Below, one piece after another: positions 18,988 to 27,808 of a stretch of DNA of 64,000 nucleotides (position 1 is its first letter; every line of letters starts with the position of its first letter). Origin of the DNA: Labrys okinawensis (GTDB taxonomy: Bacteria > Pseudomonadota > Alphaproteobacteria > Rhizobiales > Labraceae). Below the pieces are notes generated by a model. That model ran no database searches. It saw nothing but the letters and a program-made list of their open reading frames with translations, and was not told the origin of the DNA. Made by a program: the position numbers and the translations under genes. The DNA is taken from the NCBI RefSeq assembly GCF_002982075.1, contig NZ_PUEJ01000005.1:1-64000 (forward strand). The letters run 5' to 3'.

Positions 18988-19081
18988 GGTGCCTTGCTTT
19001 CAACGATGAACATGCGCAGGGTGCGTCATTACATTGGTCCGAGAAAGATCCAATTTGGCTAAAAGAATTCGAACCAATTTG
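18988..19081. promoter_or_regulatory. Divergent promoter region with CCAATTTG repeats
   Basis: Between the split-barrel gene and the MocR gene lie two direct copies of CCAATTTG (19050-19057 and 19074-19081, 24 bp apart) and an inverted copy ATTGGTCC (19033-19040). MocR regulators commonly bind paired direct repeats in their own divergent promoters, so these are candidate operator halves. The second copy is inside the first codons of the regulator gene if its TTG start is right. Confidence 0.45.
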
Positions 19082-20500
19082 CCCGACTGGTCCACCCTGA
19101 TGCCCGTGTTGCCGGGCCGGGGGCCCCGCAGGCGCGAACTCTATGTCGCCATGCGTAGACTGATCGAGACAGGCCTGGCGCAACCGGGCGCCAAGCTGCC
19201 GACGACGCGCGATCTCGCCAAGCGGCTCGGCCTGTCGCGGGCCGCTGCCGTCGCCGCCTTCGAGATGCTTGTCGCCGACGGCTTCGTAGAGGCCCGCATC
19301 GGCGCGGGCACCTTCGTGGCGGCACAGGTGCCGGCAGTCTGGGAACGGCGCGCCGGCCCCTCCGGACAGAGGCCAGCTTCGCCGGCGCTGCCGTGCGAAC
19401 TGGGCGTGGCCACCCTCGACGACAAGACCATGCGTGTCTTTCGCGGCTTGCTCTCGCGCAACCTCGCCCAGCCGGGGCCGGAGCATTTCCGCTATGGCGA
19501 TCCGCGTGGCGGGAGCAAGTTGCGGGAGGCGATCACGGCCTATCTCCGGGCGGCCCGGGGCGTGCGTTGCGACGCCGAGCAGATCGTCGTCACCACCGGC
19601 ACCATGCATGGCCTCGATCTCATCGTGCGTACCATTCTCAAGCCCGGCGATGCCGCCTGGATCGAGGATCCCTGCTATCCCCTGGCCAAGGCGGCGCTGG
19701 AGGCCGCGGGTGCCAGGCTGATCGGCGTACCCGTCGACGGGGAGGGGATCGACGCCGCCGGGGGCGAGAAGCGCGGGGCCGAGGCCCGCCTCGTCTATGT
19801 CACGCCCTCCCATCAATTTCCGCTCGGCGTCGCCATGACCATGCGTCGGCGCCTGGCTCTGATCGATTGGGCCAAGCGCAACGATGCCTGGATCGTGGAG
19901 GACGACTACGACAGCGAATTTCGCTTCTCGGGTCCGCCGCTCACGGCCCTGCAGGGCATGGACGGGGCCGACCGGGTCGCCTATCTCGGCACATTCTCCA
20001 AGGTGCTGTTTCCGGGTATCCGCATCGGCTATGCGGTGCTGCCGGAGGCCCTGCTCGACAGGGTGCTGCGCCTGAGGACCTTGTCCGACAGGCAGCCGCC
20101 CACTCTGGTACACGGCGCCGTGGCTGATTTCCTCAACGATGGCCATTTCGCGGCCCATCTGCGCCGGGCTCGCCGGCGCGTGCAGGCCGCGCGGGACGGC
20201 TTCGTCGCCGCGCTCCGCCATCATTGCGCAGGCGAGCTGGACTTTGCCGTGCCGGAGCACGGGCTCCATCTGGTAGCGAGGCTTGCGAATGCATCTGGCG
20301 ATCGCGATCTGGTCCGCAGGCTGTTCGCTGAAGGCGTCGGGGCACGGGCCCTGTCGCCCATGTATCTGAGTGCGCCGGCCCGCCAGGGCCTCGTGCTTGG
20401 TTTTTCGGGATTCGGGGCGGACGCTCTGGAGAGCGCCGCCGGGCGCATCAGCGATGTCCTGCGGGACTTCCTCAAAACCAGCGCGCCGGCACGCGCGTAG
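19055..20500 (+). CDS. MocR-family transcriptional regulator (GntR HTH + aminotransferase domain)
   Basis: MocR/PdxR-type regulators join an N-terminal GntR winged helix to a fold-type I aminotransferase domain that binds PLP as a sensor. Here residues about 15-85 form the winged helix (LPTTRDLAKRLGLSRAAAVA, FVEARIGAGTFVA), and the rest has the aminotransferase features HQFPLGVAMTMRRRLALIDW, VEDDYDSEFRF and the PLP-lysine motif YLGTFSKVLFPG. The product is 481 residues from the TTG at 19055 (MAKRIRTNLPDWSTLMP, a usual family N-terminus); an upstream TTG at 19034 is possible. It is divergent from the split-barrel gene, its likely target. Confidence 0.9.
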   Translation: MAKRIRTNLPDWSTLMPVLPGRGPRRRELYVAMRRLIETGLAQPGAKLPTTRDLAKRLGLSRAAAVAAFEMLVADGFVEARIGAGTFVAAQVPAVWERRAGPSGQRPASPALPCELGVATLDDKTMRVFRGLLSRNLAQPGPEHFRYGDPRGGSKLREAITAYLRAARGVRCDAEQIVVTTGTMHGLDLIVRTILKPGDAAWIEDPCYPLAKAALEAAGARLIGVPVDGEGIDAAGGEKRGAEARLVYVTPSHQFPLGVAMTMRRRLALIDWAKRNDAWIVEDDYDSEFRFSGPPLTALQGMDGADRVAYLGTFSKVLFPGIRIGYAVLPEALLDRVLRLRTLSDRQPPTLVHGAVADFLNDGHFAAHLRRARRRVQAARDGFVAALRHHCAGELDFAVPEHGLHLVARLANASGDRDLVRRLFAEGVGARALSPMYLSAPARQGLVLGFSGFGADALESAAGRISDVLRDFLKTSAPARA

Positions 20501-20511
20501 CGATCGGGTTC

Positions 20512-20922
20512 CTACCCCTCTTGCGGCAACCCATCCGCGATCTCGTAATAGTCGCCCTTTTGATCGACGCAGATATGCTTGACCAGCCTGAGGCCGGTTG
20601 GCTCGTCGAGCGTTCCCGCCGCAATGGATATGTGACTGCTGCCCTTGCCATCCCAAAAGATCTGGGCGCCGCATTTGGAGCAGAAACCGCGGCTCGCCGT
20701 CGGCGAAGAGCGGTACCAGCGCAGCTTTTTCGTCGAGGCGATGTCGAGATCGGCTGGGGCGCAGGCCGCATAGGCGCCGAAATGGCTATGCAGCCTTCGG
20801 CACAGAGTGCAGTGACAAGCCCAGACGTCGCGCACGGCGCCGCGGATCGTATAGCGCACCGAGCCGCACAGACAGCCACCTGTGGCTCGTATCGGCCGCT
20901 CCTGGTCTGCGGACATCACCAA
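20512..20922 (-). CDS. GFA (CENP-V type) zinc-binding family protein
   Basis: The 136-residue protein belongs to the family named after glutathione-dependent formaldehyde-activating enzyme. The zinc-ligand pattern is complete: GGCLCGSVRY near residue 15, CHCTLCRR near residue 36 and FCSKCGAQIFW near residue 80. Most members have no proven substrate, so the formaldehyde role should not be assumed. It ends 11 bp from the convergent MocR gene. A second ATG two codons downstream is a possible start. Confidence 0.88.
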   Translation of the reverse strand: MVMSADQERPIRATGGCLCGSVRYTIRGAVRDVWACHCTLCRRLHSHFGAYAACAPADLDIASTKKLRWYRSSPTASRGFCSKCGAQIFWDGKGSSHISIAAGTLDEPTGLRLVKHICVDQKGDYYEIADGLPQEG

Positions 20923-21112
20923 TCTTCCTTCGCTATCGCTGCGGTTGCCTTTCCCCGAAAGGAGCCACGCCTTGCGTGAACCGCCTGGGGGCGCTGCAGG
21001 TTGGACGATCCATACCTCACCGGCAAGCAGTCGCCTTCGGCGATTTCCGGCAGACAGCGGCGCCGTGCTGCTTTATAGGGACGCAATCCCTCAATCGCGT
21101 GTCGGAACCTTG

Positions 21113-22108
21113 ATGTCCTTTCTGGTCGAAACCCGTATCGTCACCGCCGATGAGGACGGCATGCGTCTCGACCGTTGGTTCAAGACGCATTTTCCGGACC
21201 TCGCTTTCGGCCATTTGCAGAAATTGCTGCGCTCCGGCCAGATTCGCGTCGACGGCGCGCGCGCCAAGACCAATGATCGCCTCAGCAAGGATCAGAATGT
21301 CAGGGTGCCGCCGCTGCCGCGTTCCGATCCGGCGATCACCAGCGTCAAGCGCTCGGCGCAGAGCCAGAAGGACGCCGATTTCATCCGTTCCCTGATCCTG
21401 CATGAGGACAGGGACGTGCTGGTAATCAACAAGCCGCACGGCCTGTCGGTCCAGGGCGGCTCCGGCACGGAGCGCCATGTCGACGGCATGCTCGCGGCCC
21501 TGGCCGGGCCGGATGGCGAGAAGCCCCGCCTGGTCCACCGCCTCGATCGCGACACGTCCGGCGTGCTGGTGCTGGCCAAGACCCGAAAGGCGGCCTCCGA
21601 TCTCGGCGCCATCTTCCGCACCCGCTCGGCCCGCAAGATCTACTGGGCCCTGGTCAAGGGCGTGCCCGCTCCCAAGCAGGGCCGCATCTCGCTGTTCCTC
21701 TCCAAGCAACTTGGCATGGATGGCGAGAAGGTGCGGGTGATGAAGCATGGCGACGAGGAGGCCGTGCATTCCATCACCTATTATTCGCTGGTCGATCGCG
21801 CCGCCAATTCGGTGTCCTGGCTGTCGCTGAAACCGGTGACCGGCCGCACCCATCAGCTGCGCGCCCACACCGCCCATATCGGCCATCCCATCATCGGCGA
21901 TCCGAAATATGGGGAAGCCATGGAGAACATTCCCGAGGAACTGCCCAAGAAGCTGCATCTCCATGCGCGCCGGATCACCCTGCCGCATCCGCGCGGCGGC
22001 ACGCTCGACGTCACCGCGCCCTTGCCGCCGCATATGAAGCAGAGCTTCGAGATACTGGGCTTCGATGCCTCGGCCTATGATCCCATCGTCGACGCTCCGG
22101 AGGATTGA
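21113..22108 (+). CDS. RluA-family 23S rRNA pseudouridine synthase
   Basis: The enzyme converts uridine to pseudouridine in rRNA. The ATG at 21113 gives 331 residues with an N-terminal S4 RNA-binding domain (LQKLLRSGQIRVDGARAKTN) and the catalytic domain with LVHRLDRDTSGVLVLAK, where Asp145 is the catalytic aspartate. The KPVTGRTHQLRAHTAHIGHP motif follows. The reading frame is open upstream but without similarity. It is likely RluC- or RluD-like; the exact target uridine cannot be told. It leads a three-gene run with a HAD phosphatase and an ATP12 chaperone, a common order in alphaproteobacteria. Confidence 0.93.
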   Translation: MSFLVETRIVTADEDGMRLDRWFKTHFPDLAFGHLQKLLRSGQIRVDGARAKTNDRLSKDQNVRVPPLPRSDPAITSVKRSAQSQKDADFIRSLILHEDRDVLVINKPHGLSVQGGSGTERHVDGMLAALAGPDGEKPRLVHRLDRDTSGVLVLAKTRKAASDLGAIFRTRSARKIYWALVKGVPAPKQGRISLFLSKQLGMDGEKVRVMKHGDEEAVHSITYYSLVDRAANSVSWLSLKPVTGRTHQLRAHTAHIGHPIIGDPKYGEAMENIPEELPKKLHLHARRITLPHPRGGTLDVTAPLPPHMKQSFEILGFDASAYDPIVDAPED

Positions 22109-22111
22109 GGC

Positions 22112-22789
22112 GTGAAACTTGTCCTGTTCGACGTCGATGGCACGCTGCTCGACAGCCAGCATCTGATCCATGCCTGCCTGGTCGAGACCTTTAGAGGCAT
22201 GGGACGCCCGCCGCTGCCGCGTGCGGAGATGCTGAGCATTGTCGGGCTCTCGCTGGTGCCGGCGATCCAGCGCCTGTTCGGCGACGATACCAGCGCCGAC
22301 GACATCGACAAGGCTGCCGCCTTCTATCGCGACGCCTTCCTGGCCCGCGTCAACGATCCCGCCTTCGCGCCGCCACTGTTCCCGGGTGCGGCGGAAGCGG
22401 TGGCCGAATTGCGCCGGCGTGACGACGTGATCCTGGGCCTGGCGACGGGTAAATCGCGGCGCGGCGTAGACCGCATCCTCGAAAGCTTCGGCTGGGAAGG
22501 GCTGTTCGCCACCATCCAGACCGCAGATACCGCTCCCTCCAAGCCCGATCCTGGCATGATCGTGCAGGGTGCCGGCGAGGTAGGCCTGCGTCCCGAGGAT
22601 GCCATCATGATTGGCGATACCAGCTTCGACATCCTGATGGGGCGCCGTGCCGGCGCACGCACCATCGGCGTTTCCTGGGGCAACCATCCGGTTTCCGAAC
22701 TCACCGAGGCGGGAGCCGACCATATCATCGACGACTTCGCGCAGTTGCTGCCGCTGGTCGAAGCTTTCAAGGTGACCGAGCCGCAATGA
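22112..22789 (+). CDS. HAD-IA family hydrolase (phosphoglycolate phosphatase-like)
   Basis: A haloacid dehalogenase-superfamily phosphatase. The 225-residue product starts at GTG with the nucleophile motif LFDVDGTLLDS (Asp7 and Asp9). It has a helical cap (residues about 18-85), motif II ATGKSRRG, the lysine in APSKPDPGMI and motif IV MIGDTSFDILMG. The substrate is not determined. It starts 3 bp after the pseudouridine synthase and overlaps the next gene by 4 bp. Confidence 0.92.
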   Translation: MKLVLFDVDGTLLDSQHLIHACLVETFRGMGRPPLPRAEMLSIVGLSLVPAIQRLFGDDTSADDIDKAAAFYRDAFLARVNDPAFAPPLFPGAAEAVAELRRRDDVILGLATGKSRRGVDRILESFGWEGLFATIQTADTAPSKPDPGMIVQGAGEVGLRPEDAIMIGDTSFDILMGRRAGARTIGVSWGNHPVSELTEAGADHIIDDFAQLLPLVEAFKVTEPQ

Positions 22790-23571
22790 GCGATCGTGAT
22801 TTCTATGGCGACTGGTTCCGCGATGGCGCCACGCCCGATCCCATGCATGCCGCCCAGAAGGGCATGAAGCCCGAACTGCCCAAGCGCTTCTACAGTCAAG
22901 CGAGCGTGGTCGAGCAGGACGGGCAGCATGCCGTGGCGCTCGACGGCCGCGTGGCCCGTACGCCCGCCAAGGGTCTGCTGGCTTTCGCCAAGCCCGAAAT
23001 GGCCGCGGCGGCCGCGGCGGAGTGGAACGGGCAAGGCAGCCATATCGATCCCTTCTCCATGCCGATCACCCGCATCGCCAACTCCGCCATCGACGGCGTG
23101 CGCACCTCACGGCAGGCCGTGATCGACGAAATCGCCAAATATGGCGGTTCGGATTTCCTCTGCTACCGGGCCGACCAGCCCGAGGAACTGGTTCGCCGCC
23201 AGGCCGAGGCCTGGGATCCGGTGCTGGCCTGGGCGGCCGAGCATCTGGGCGCCAGGCTCGCCGTGGTCAACGGCATCCAGTACAAGCAGCAATCCCCGCA
23301 AGCCCTGGCCGCCATCGCCGAGGCCGTAGCCCGGCATGATGAGTTCGGGTTGGCCAGCCTTCATGCCGTCACAACGCTGACCGGTTCGGTCATCCTGGCG
23401 CTGGCGGTGGCGCAAGGCCATCTGGAGCCCGAAGCGGCCTGGGCCGCGGCTCATGTCGATGAAGACTATCAGGCCGAACTCTGGGGCCAGGACGAGGAGG
23501 CCCAGCAGCGCCGCGCCTGGCGCTGGCGCGAGATGGAAGCGGCCTCGCGCCTGCTGGCGTTGGGACGGTAA
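22786..23571 (+). CDS. ATP12-family F1-ATPase assembly chaperone
   Basis: ATP12 proteins bind the alpha subunit of F1-ATPase during its assembly in mitochondria and alphaproteobacteria. The 261-residue product has the family N-terminus (PKRFYSQASVVEQDGQHAVA, residues about 25-44), and the conserved segments MPITRIANSAIDGV and DFLCYRADQPEELVRRQAEAWDP. Its start overlaps the end of the HAD gene (ATGA), so translation is coupled. Its presence supports the alphaproteobacterial assignment. A large palindromic repeat follows. Confidence 0.92.
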   Translation: MSDRDFYGDWFRDGATPDPMHAAQKGMKPELPKRFYSQASVVEQDGQHAVALDGRVARTPAKGLLAFAKPEMAAAAAAEWNGQGSHIDPFSMPITRIANSAIDGVRTSRQAVIDEIAKYGGSDFLCYRADQPEELVRRQAEAWDPVLAWAAEHLGARLAVVNGIQYKQQSPQALAAIAEAVARHDEFGLASLHAVTTLTGSVILALAVAQGHLEPEAAWAAAHVDEDYQAELWGQDEEAQQRRAWRWREMEAASRLLALGR

Positions 23572-23572
23572 G

Positions 23573-23657
23573 CCTGGGACCGCCGGCATCCTGCCGGCCT
23601 CTTGGAACCGTCGCATTTTGGAGGAAAGACAGCCGGCAAGATGCCGGCGGTCCCAGG
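23573..23657. repeat. Large inverted repeat, CCTGGGACCGC family
   Basis: Two arms with perfect 18-bp outer parts (CCTGGGACCGCCGGCATC at 23573-23590 and its complement at 23640-23657) enclose a short spacer. The inner parts, CTGCCGGC / GCCGGCAA, extend the pairing. It lies exactly between two convergent genes and could end transcription from both sides. Related shorter copies are at 17429-17490 and 62764-62797. Confidence 0.85.
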
Positions 23658-23662
23658 AAACC

Positions 23663-24940
23663 TCATCCCGCCATGCGCTTTTCGCACGCCGCCAGCAGGG
23701 TGCAGAGAGCCACGGCATCGGCGGCCAGCTTCACCTCGGCGAGGCTCGGATAGGTCGGCGCGATGCGCAGGGTCCGGTCCTCGGGGTCCTTGCCATAGGG
23801 ATGGGTGGAGCCGGCCGGGGTGAGGGCCAGGCCCGCTGCCTTGGCGAGGGCCACCACACGCGAGCCCGTGCCTGCCATCACGTCCAGGATGATGAAATAG
23901 CCGCCGGCCGGCTTGGTCCAGCGCGCGAAGCTATGGCTGGCAAGGCGGCGTTCGAAGGCTTCCTCCACCGCCGCGAATTTCGGGGCGATCAGGGCGCGGT
24001 GCTTTTCCATATGGGCGTGGATGCCGTCGAGATCGCGCAGGAAGCGGACATGGCGCAATTGGTTGAGCTTGTCGGGACCGATGGTGCGCTTGCTCGCATT
24101 GTCGAGATACCAGCGCACATTCGCGGGCGAGGCGGCGATGAAAGCCAGGCCGGCACCGGCGATGGTGACCTTCGAGGTCGAGGCGAAGACAACAGGCCTG
24201 TCGGGATTGCCTGCCGCCGCGCAGGCCTCCAGGATATTGGCGAGATGCGGCCTGGTCTCGCCGAGATGGTGCAGCGCATAGGCGTTGTCCCACAGGATGC
24301 GGAAATCGGGCGCGCCCGTCTTCATGCGTGCGAGGCGTTCGACCACGGCATCCGAATAGGTCTCGCCGCTCGGATTGGAATATTGCGGCACGCACCAGAT
24401 CGCCTTGACCTTCGGGTCGGCAGCCAGGCGCTCGACCTCGTCCATGTCGGGGCCTTCGCCGGTGAGCGGCACCGGGATGAGCTTGATGCCGAAGGACTCG
24501 CTCAGGGCGAAATGCCGGTCATAGCCCGGCACCGGGCAGAGGATGGCGATCTCCTCTTCCTTGCTCCAGGGCTTCGTCCCGCCAGGCACGCCGCGCAGCA
24601 GCGCATAGACATGGACGTCATGCATCAGCGCCAGGCTGGAATTGTTGCCGACGATGACCTGGGCAGCAGGGGCGCCGAGCACCGGGGCAAACAGGTTGCG
24701 TACCTCGGCCAGGCCCTGCAGCCCGCCATAGTTGCGGGTATCCTCGCCGGCTTCGCTGAGATGGTCGCGGTTGCCGGGCAGAGCGAGCATGCCTTCAGCG
24801 AGGTCGAGCTGCTCGGGCGCCGGTTTGCCGCGGGTCATGTCGAGTGAGAGCTTGCGGTCTTTCAAGGCCTCGTATTCGCGCGTCAGTTCGCCGTGGAGGG
24901 CGGCGAGGGCATCGGGGCGCAGTTCGGCCAGGCTCGACAT
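23663..24940 (-). CDS. Aspartate aminotransferase, MocR-like type Ic
   Basis: A PLP enzyme transferring the amino group of aspartate, of the divergent subgroup typified by Corynebacterium AspT (Pfam Asp_aminotransf). The 425-residue product starts MSSLAELRPDALAALH and has the group signature LDMTRGKPAPEQLDL. Other features are VPQYSNPSG, the DNAYALHHL region and the PLP lysine in STSKVTIAG (Lys257). It is separated from the TRAP operon by 89 bp on the same strand. Other amino-donor specificity is possible. Confidence 0.85.
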   Translation of the reverse strand: MSSLAELRPDALAALHGELTREYEALKDRKLSLDMTRGKPAPEQLDLAEGMLALPGNRDHLSEAGEDTRNYGGLQGLAEVRNLFAPVLGAPAAQVIVGNNSSLALMHDVHVYALLRGVPGGTKPWSKEEEIAILCPVPGYDRHFALSESFGIKLIPVPLTGEGPDMDEVERLAADPKVKAIWCVPQYSNPSGETYSDAVVERLARMKTGAPDFRILWDNAYALHHLGETRPHLANILEACAAAGNPDRPVVFASTSKVTIAGAGLAFIAASPANVRWYLDNASKRTIGPDKLNQLRHVRFLRDLDGIHAHMEKHRALIAPKFAAVEEAFERRLASHSFARWTKPAGGYFIILDVMAGTGSRVVALAKAAGLALTPAGSTHPYGKDPEDRTLRIAPTYPSLAEVKLAADAVALCTLLAACEKRMAG

Positions 24941-25029
24941 GGCAATTTCCTGTTGGGGACGACGATGTACGTCGCACTACAGCGCAATGGCACCCGAGTC
25001 GAGCCTTTGCAGAGCGGGCCGGTGGCAAA

Positions 25030-26859
25030 TCACCGGCCGTAAAGATATTGCGGCAGCCAAAGGGTGAGCCCGGGCCACAGATACATCAGCACCATGCACA
25101 GCACGACGATGGCCATGTAGGGCATCATGCCGGCGAAGATCTGGTTGATCGTCACATGCGGCGGCGCCACGCCCTTGAGATAGAAGGCCGACATCGCGAC
25201 CGGCGGCGACAGGAAGGCCGCCTGCAGATTCACAAAGACGATGACGCCCCAGAGGATGGGATCGATCTCGAAATGCTTCAGCAGCGGCAGGAAGATCGGT
25301 ACGAAGATGATGATGATCTCGGTCCATTCCAGCGGCCAGCCGAGCAGGAAGATGATCGCCTGCGACAGGATCATGAATTGCAGGGGTGTCAGGTCGAGCG
25401 ACAGCACCCATTGCTCGATCAGCGCCTGCCCGCCGAGAATGGCGAAGACCGCCGAGAACACCGCCGAGCCGATGAAGAGCCAGCACACCATCGCCGTGGT
25501 CTTGGCAGTGAGAAAGACGGCTTCCTTCGTGCGCTTCCAGTCGAGCGTGCGGGCAGCCAGGGCCAGGGCGAAGGCTCCCGCCGCCCCCACGGCGGCCGAT
25601 TCCGTGGCGGAGGTGATGCCGAACAGGATGACTGCCAGCACCAGGACGGTGAGGATGGCGAGCGGCAGGACCGAAGAGCTCAGGAGCTTGATGACTTCGA
25701 GCCGCTCCGGTCCCATGGCGCGATAATAGCGGGCCAGGATCACGGCGGCCACGGCGGCGATGATACCGAAGGTCACGAAGAAGGCCGTGGCTGGACCGGT
25801 CGGGCCTGCCACCGGCGCACCTCCCGCGTCCGGGCTTCCCAGTTGCTCGGGAGCGCCGAGCTGTTCGGGTGTCGAGCCAAGCTGTTCCGGAGCCGAGCCG
25901 AGCTGTTCCGGGCTTGAGCCGAGTTGCTCCAGGCCGGCGGCGGCATCCGGCTCGACGCCTGCCTGGCCGTGTATGATGACATACCACCACAACAGACCGA
26001 GGGTGCCGGCGACCAGGAGGAGAGGCACCAGCGTCGCGGCGAAGTTCCCGGCGATCTGCCGGTAGGTCAGGCGGCCGTTTGCGGTCTCCAGTTCGAGCGC
26101 GCGGCGGGGCGAGAACAGGGCCCGCAACAGCCCCGCCGGCATGTTCGGCGAATAGAGCGCCTGGAAACGCGGCATCCAGGCCGGGACCGGCACCCTGGTC
26201 TGTTCCGGCGGCAAGGCGGGGGCGATGCGCGGATTGAGCATGGCCCAGCCGATGATGTAGACGAGGTAGAGGAAGGCCAGGAAGAAGCCGGGAAACATCG
26301 CCGCGGCATAGAGCTTGACCACCGACTGGCCCGCGACGGCGGCATAGACGATGATCATCACCGAGGGCGGGATGAGGATGCCGAGCGTGCCCCCGGCGGT
26401 GATCACGCCGGAGGCAAGCTTCACGTCATAGCCGGCCCGCAGCATCGGATTGAGGGCGATCACCCCCATCAGCACCACGACGGCGCCGACCAGGCCGCTG
26501 GCGATGCCCCAGAAGGTGCAGACGATCAGCGTCGTCACCGCCAGCGCTGCCGGCAGCCGTCGGAACGAGAGCTGGATGGAGTAGAACATCTTGTCGACCA
26601 GCGCGCCGCGTTCCATCACATAGCCCATCAGCACGAAGAGCGGGATGGAGATCAGGACATCGTTGGTCATGGCGCCGTAGCTGCGCTGGACCATCAGGTC
26701 GAAGATGCGGTTGTCCATCCAGTGCTGCGCCGGATCATAATAGGCATAGAAGCCGAAGAAGATGCCGAGGCCCATCAGGGTGAAGGCCGTCGGAAAGCCC
26801 ATCATGATCACCACCACGATGAGCCCGAGCATGAGAAGGCCGAGTGCAGGATCGCTCAT
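25030..26859 (-). CDS. TRAP transporter large permease (DctM family) with a repeat-containing loop
   Basis: The large membrane subunit of a tripartite ATP-independent periplasmic transporter that takes up an organic acid using an ion gradient. The 609-residue product is longer than the usual ~430, with many transmembrane segments and the family motifs AGGTLGILIPPSVMII and SATESAAVGAAGAF. Extra length includes residues about 305-345, an extramembrane loop built of EQLGSxP repeats. Longer DctM proteins of this subgroup exist. It overlaps dctQ by one base (TGATG). The substrate is unknown. Confidence 0.92.
   Translation of the reverse strand: MSDPALGLLMLGLIVVVIMMGFPTAFTLMGLGIFFGFYAYYDPAQHWMDNRIFDLMVQRSYGAMTNDVLISIPLFVLMGYVMERGALVDKMFYSIQLSFRRLPAALAVTTLIVCTFWGIASGLVGAVVVLMGVIALNPMLRAGYDVKLASGVITAGGTLGILIPPSVMIIVYAAVAGQSVVKLYAAAMFPGFFLAFLYLVYIIGWAMLNPRIAPALPPEQTRVPVPAWMPRFQALYSPNMPAGLLRALFSPRRALELETANGRLTYRQIAGNFAATLVPLLLVAGTLGLLWWYVIIHGQAGVEPDAAAGLEQLGSSPEQLGSAPEQLGSTPEQLGAPEQLGSPDAGGAPVAGPTGPATAFFVTFGIIAAVAAVILARYYRAMGPERLEVIKLLSSSVLPLAILTVLVLAVILFGITSATESAAVGAAGAFALALAARTLDWKRTKEAVFLTAKTTAMVCWLFIGSAVFSAVFAILGGQALIEQWVLSLDLTPLQFMILSQAIIFLLGWPLEWTEIIIIFVPIFLPLLKHFEIDPILWGVIVFVNLQAAFLSPPVAMSAFYLKGVAPPHVTINQIFAGMMPYMAIVVLCMVLMYLWPGLTLWLPQYLYGR
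25838..25943 (-). repeat. 21-bp tandem repeat inside dctM
   Basis: About five head-to-tail units of roughly 21 bp encode EQLGSSP, EQLGSAP, EQLGSTP, EQLGAP and EQLGSPD in dctM. One unit is 18 bp long, so the frame is kept. Such an array can change copy number by slippage without breaking the gene. Confidence 0.85.
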
Positions 26860-27524
26860 CAGGACTGGTCTCCGCCCATGCCGCGCTGGCGGGCCGCTTC
26901 ATCGATGCGCTGCACGCCGGCGATTGCCGCTTCGCGCACGCTGGCATCGACATATTGGCTGTGCTCGAGCTGCTCGCCCACCACATCGATTTCATTGACG
27001 TCCTTGAGCCTTTCGGGCCAGCGCCCGGTCTTGAGGCAGAGGAGGCAGCGCGTGATCTCCGCCAGGCCCTGCAGCATGACCAGGGCGCCGGCGACCGGGA
27101 TCACCGTCTTGAAATGATAGAGGGGCGGCCCGTCGGCCGTGATGCTGGAATGCTCGTTGATGCGCCAGGACGAGGCGGCGTAGTCGGTCCCCGCATAGAC
27201 CAGGGCGGCGATACCGGGCAGGAAGAAGACGATGTAAAGCACGAGGTCGAAGCTGGCCTGGGTGCGCGGGCGCATCGAAGAATAGAGGAAATCGCCGCGG
27301 ACATGCGCATTCTGGGCGAGCGCGTAGGCGCCGGCCAGCATGAACAGCGAGCCGTAGAGCATGTTGCTGGCATCGAAGATCCAGGCTGTCGGCTGGTTCA
27401 GGATGTAGCGCTTGAAGACTTCGGCGCACACCAGCAGCATGAGGGCGATGACCAGCCAGGCCGCTGCCTTGCCGACCCAGGTACTGATGGCGTCGATCCC
27501 GTAAAGTAAACGCTGAATGGTCAT
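26859..27524 (-). CDS. TRAP transporter small permease (DctQ family)
   Basis: The small membrane subunit of the TRAP transporter. The ATG at 27524 gives 221 residues starting MTIQRLLYGIDAISTWVGK, with four predicted membrane segments and the family-typical VCAEVFKRYILNQPTAWIFD near residues 32-51. The frame stays open upstream, but that stretch is a repeat-rich intergenic region. The C-terminal tail of about 55 residues is charged. It is coupled to dctM by a one-base overlap. A gap of 284 bp separates it from dctP. Confidence 0.9.
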   Translation of the reverse strand: MTIQRLLYGIDAISTWVGKAAAWLVIALMLLVCAEVFKRYILNQPTAWIFDASNMLYGSLFMLAGAYALAQNAHVRGDFLYSSMRPRTQASFDLVLYIVFFLPGIAALVYAGTDYAASSWRINEHSSITADGPPLYHFKTVIPVAGALVMLQGLAEITRCLLCLKTGRWPERLKDVNEIDVVGEQLEHSQYVDASVREAAIAGVQRIDEAARQRGMGGDQS

Positions 27525-27669
27525 GCGGCTGCCCGGCGGGAAGAGGAAACGGAGTAGGAAGACCAGGGAGGCAGGGCGGCTCCTTCGGCGAAGAAGGGCC
27601 GCGCCAATATCTGCCGTCCCGCGGGGGCGGCTCGGCGTCAGCGGAACAAGAATGGCCCGAGCTTTGCCA

Positions 27670-27757
27670 TTGCCGGGCTCAACCCGGCAATCCAGCCCAT
27701 ATCGCCCGCTTGAAAGCAGGTGGGCCCTGGATGCCCGGATCAGGTCCGGGCATGACA
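27670..27757. repeat. Paired palindromes between dctQ and dctP
   Basis: Two hairpins lie in the gap: TTGCCGGG / CCCGGCAA with loop CTCAA (27670-27690) and ATGCCCGGA / TCCGGGCAT with loop TCAGG (27731-27753), joined by CCAGCCCATATCGCCCGCTT. The pattern of TGGATGCCCGG-TCCGGGCATGAC is a familiar dispersed element in rhizobial genomes. It may stabilise the dctP message, often made in excess over the permeases. Confidence 0.7.
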
Positions 27758-27808
27758 AAATCGGCGCTTCAAATTCCGGAGCGTAACGCCAGCCGACCCG
27801 TCAAAGCC

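Noticed and set aside
18902-20674. 590-codon reading frame on the minus strand
   Set aside because: It lies opposite the MocR regulator gene and has no start signal or recognisable protein features.
21017-22786. 589-codon reading frame on the minus strand
   Set aside because: Antisense shadow of the pseudouridine synthase and HAD genes.
23453-24847. 464-codon reading frame on the plus strand
   Set aside because: Runs through the repeat and opposite the aspartate aminotransferase gene; no protein features.
25838-25943. CRISPR-like array
   Set aside because: The 21-bp units are contiguous without spacers and encode in-frame EQLGS repeats of dctM.
25924-27117. 397-codon reading frame on the plus strand
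   Set aside because: Opposite dctM and dctQ. The product is His/Asp/Arg-rich, typical of antisense translation of membrane proteins.
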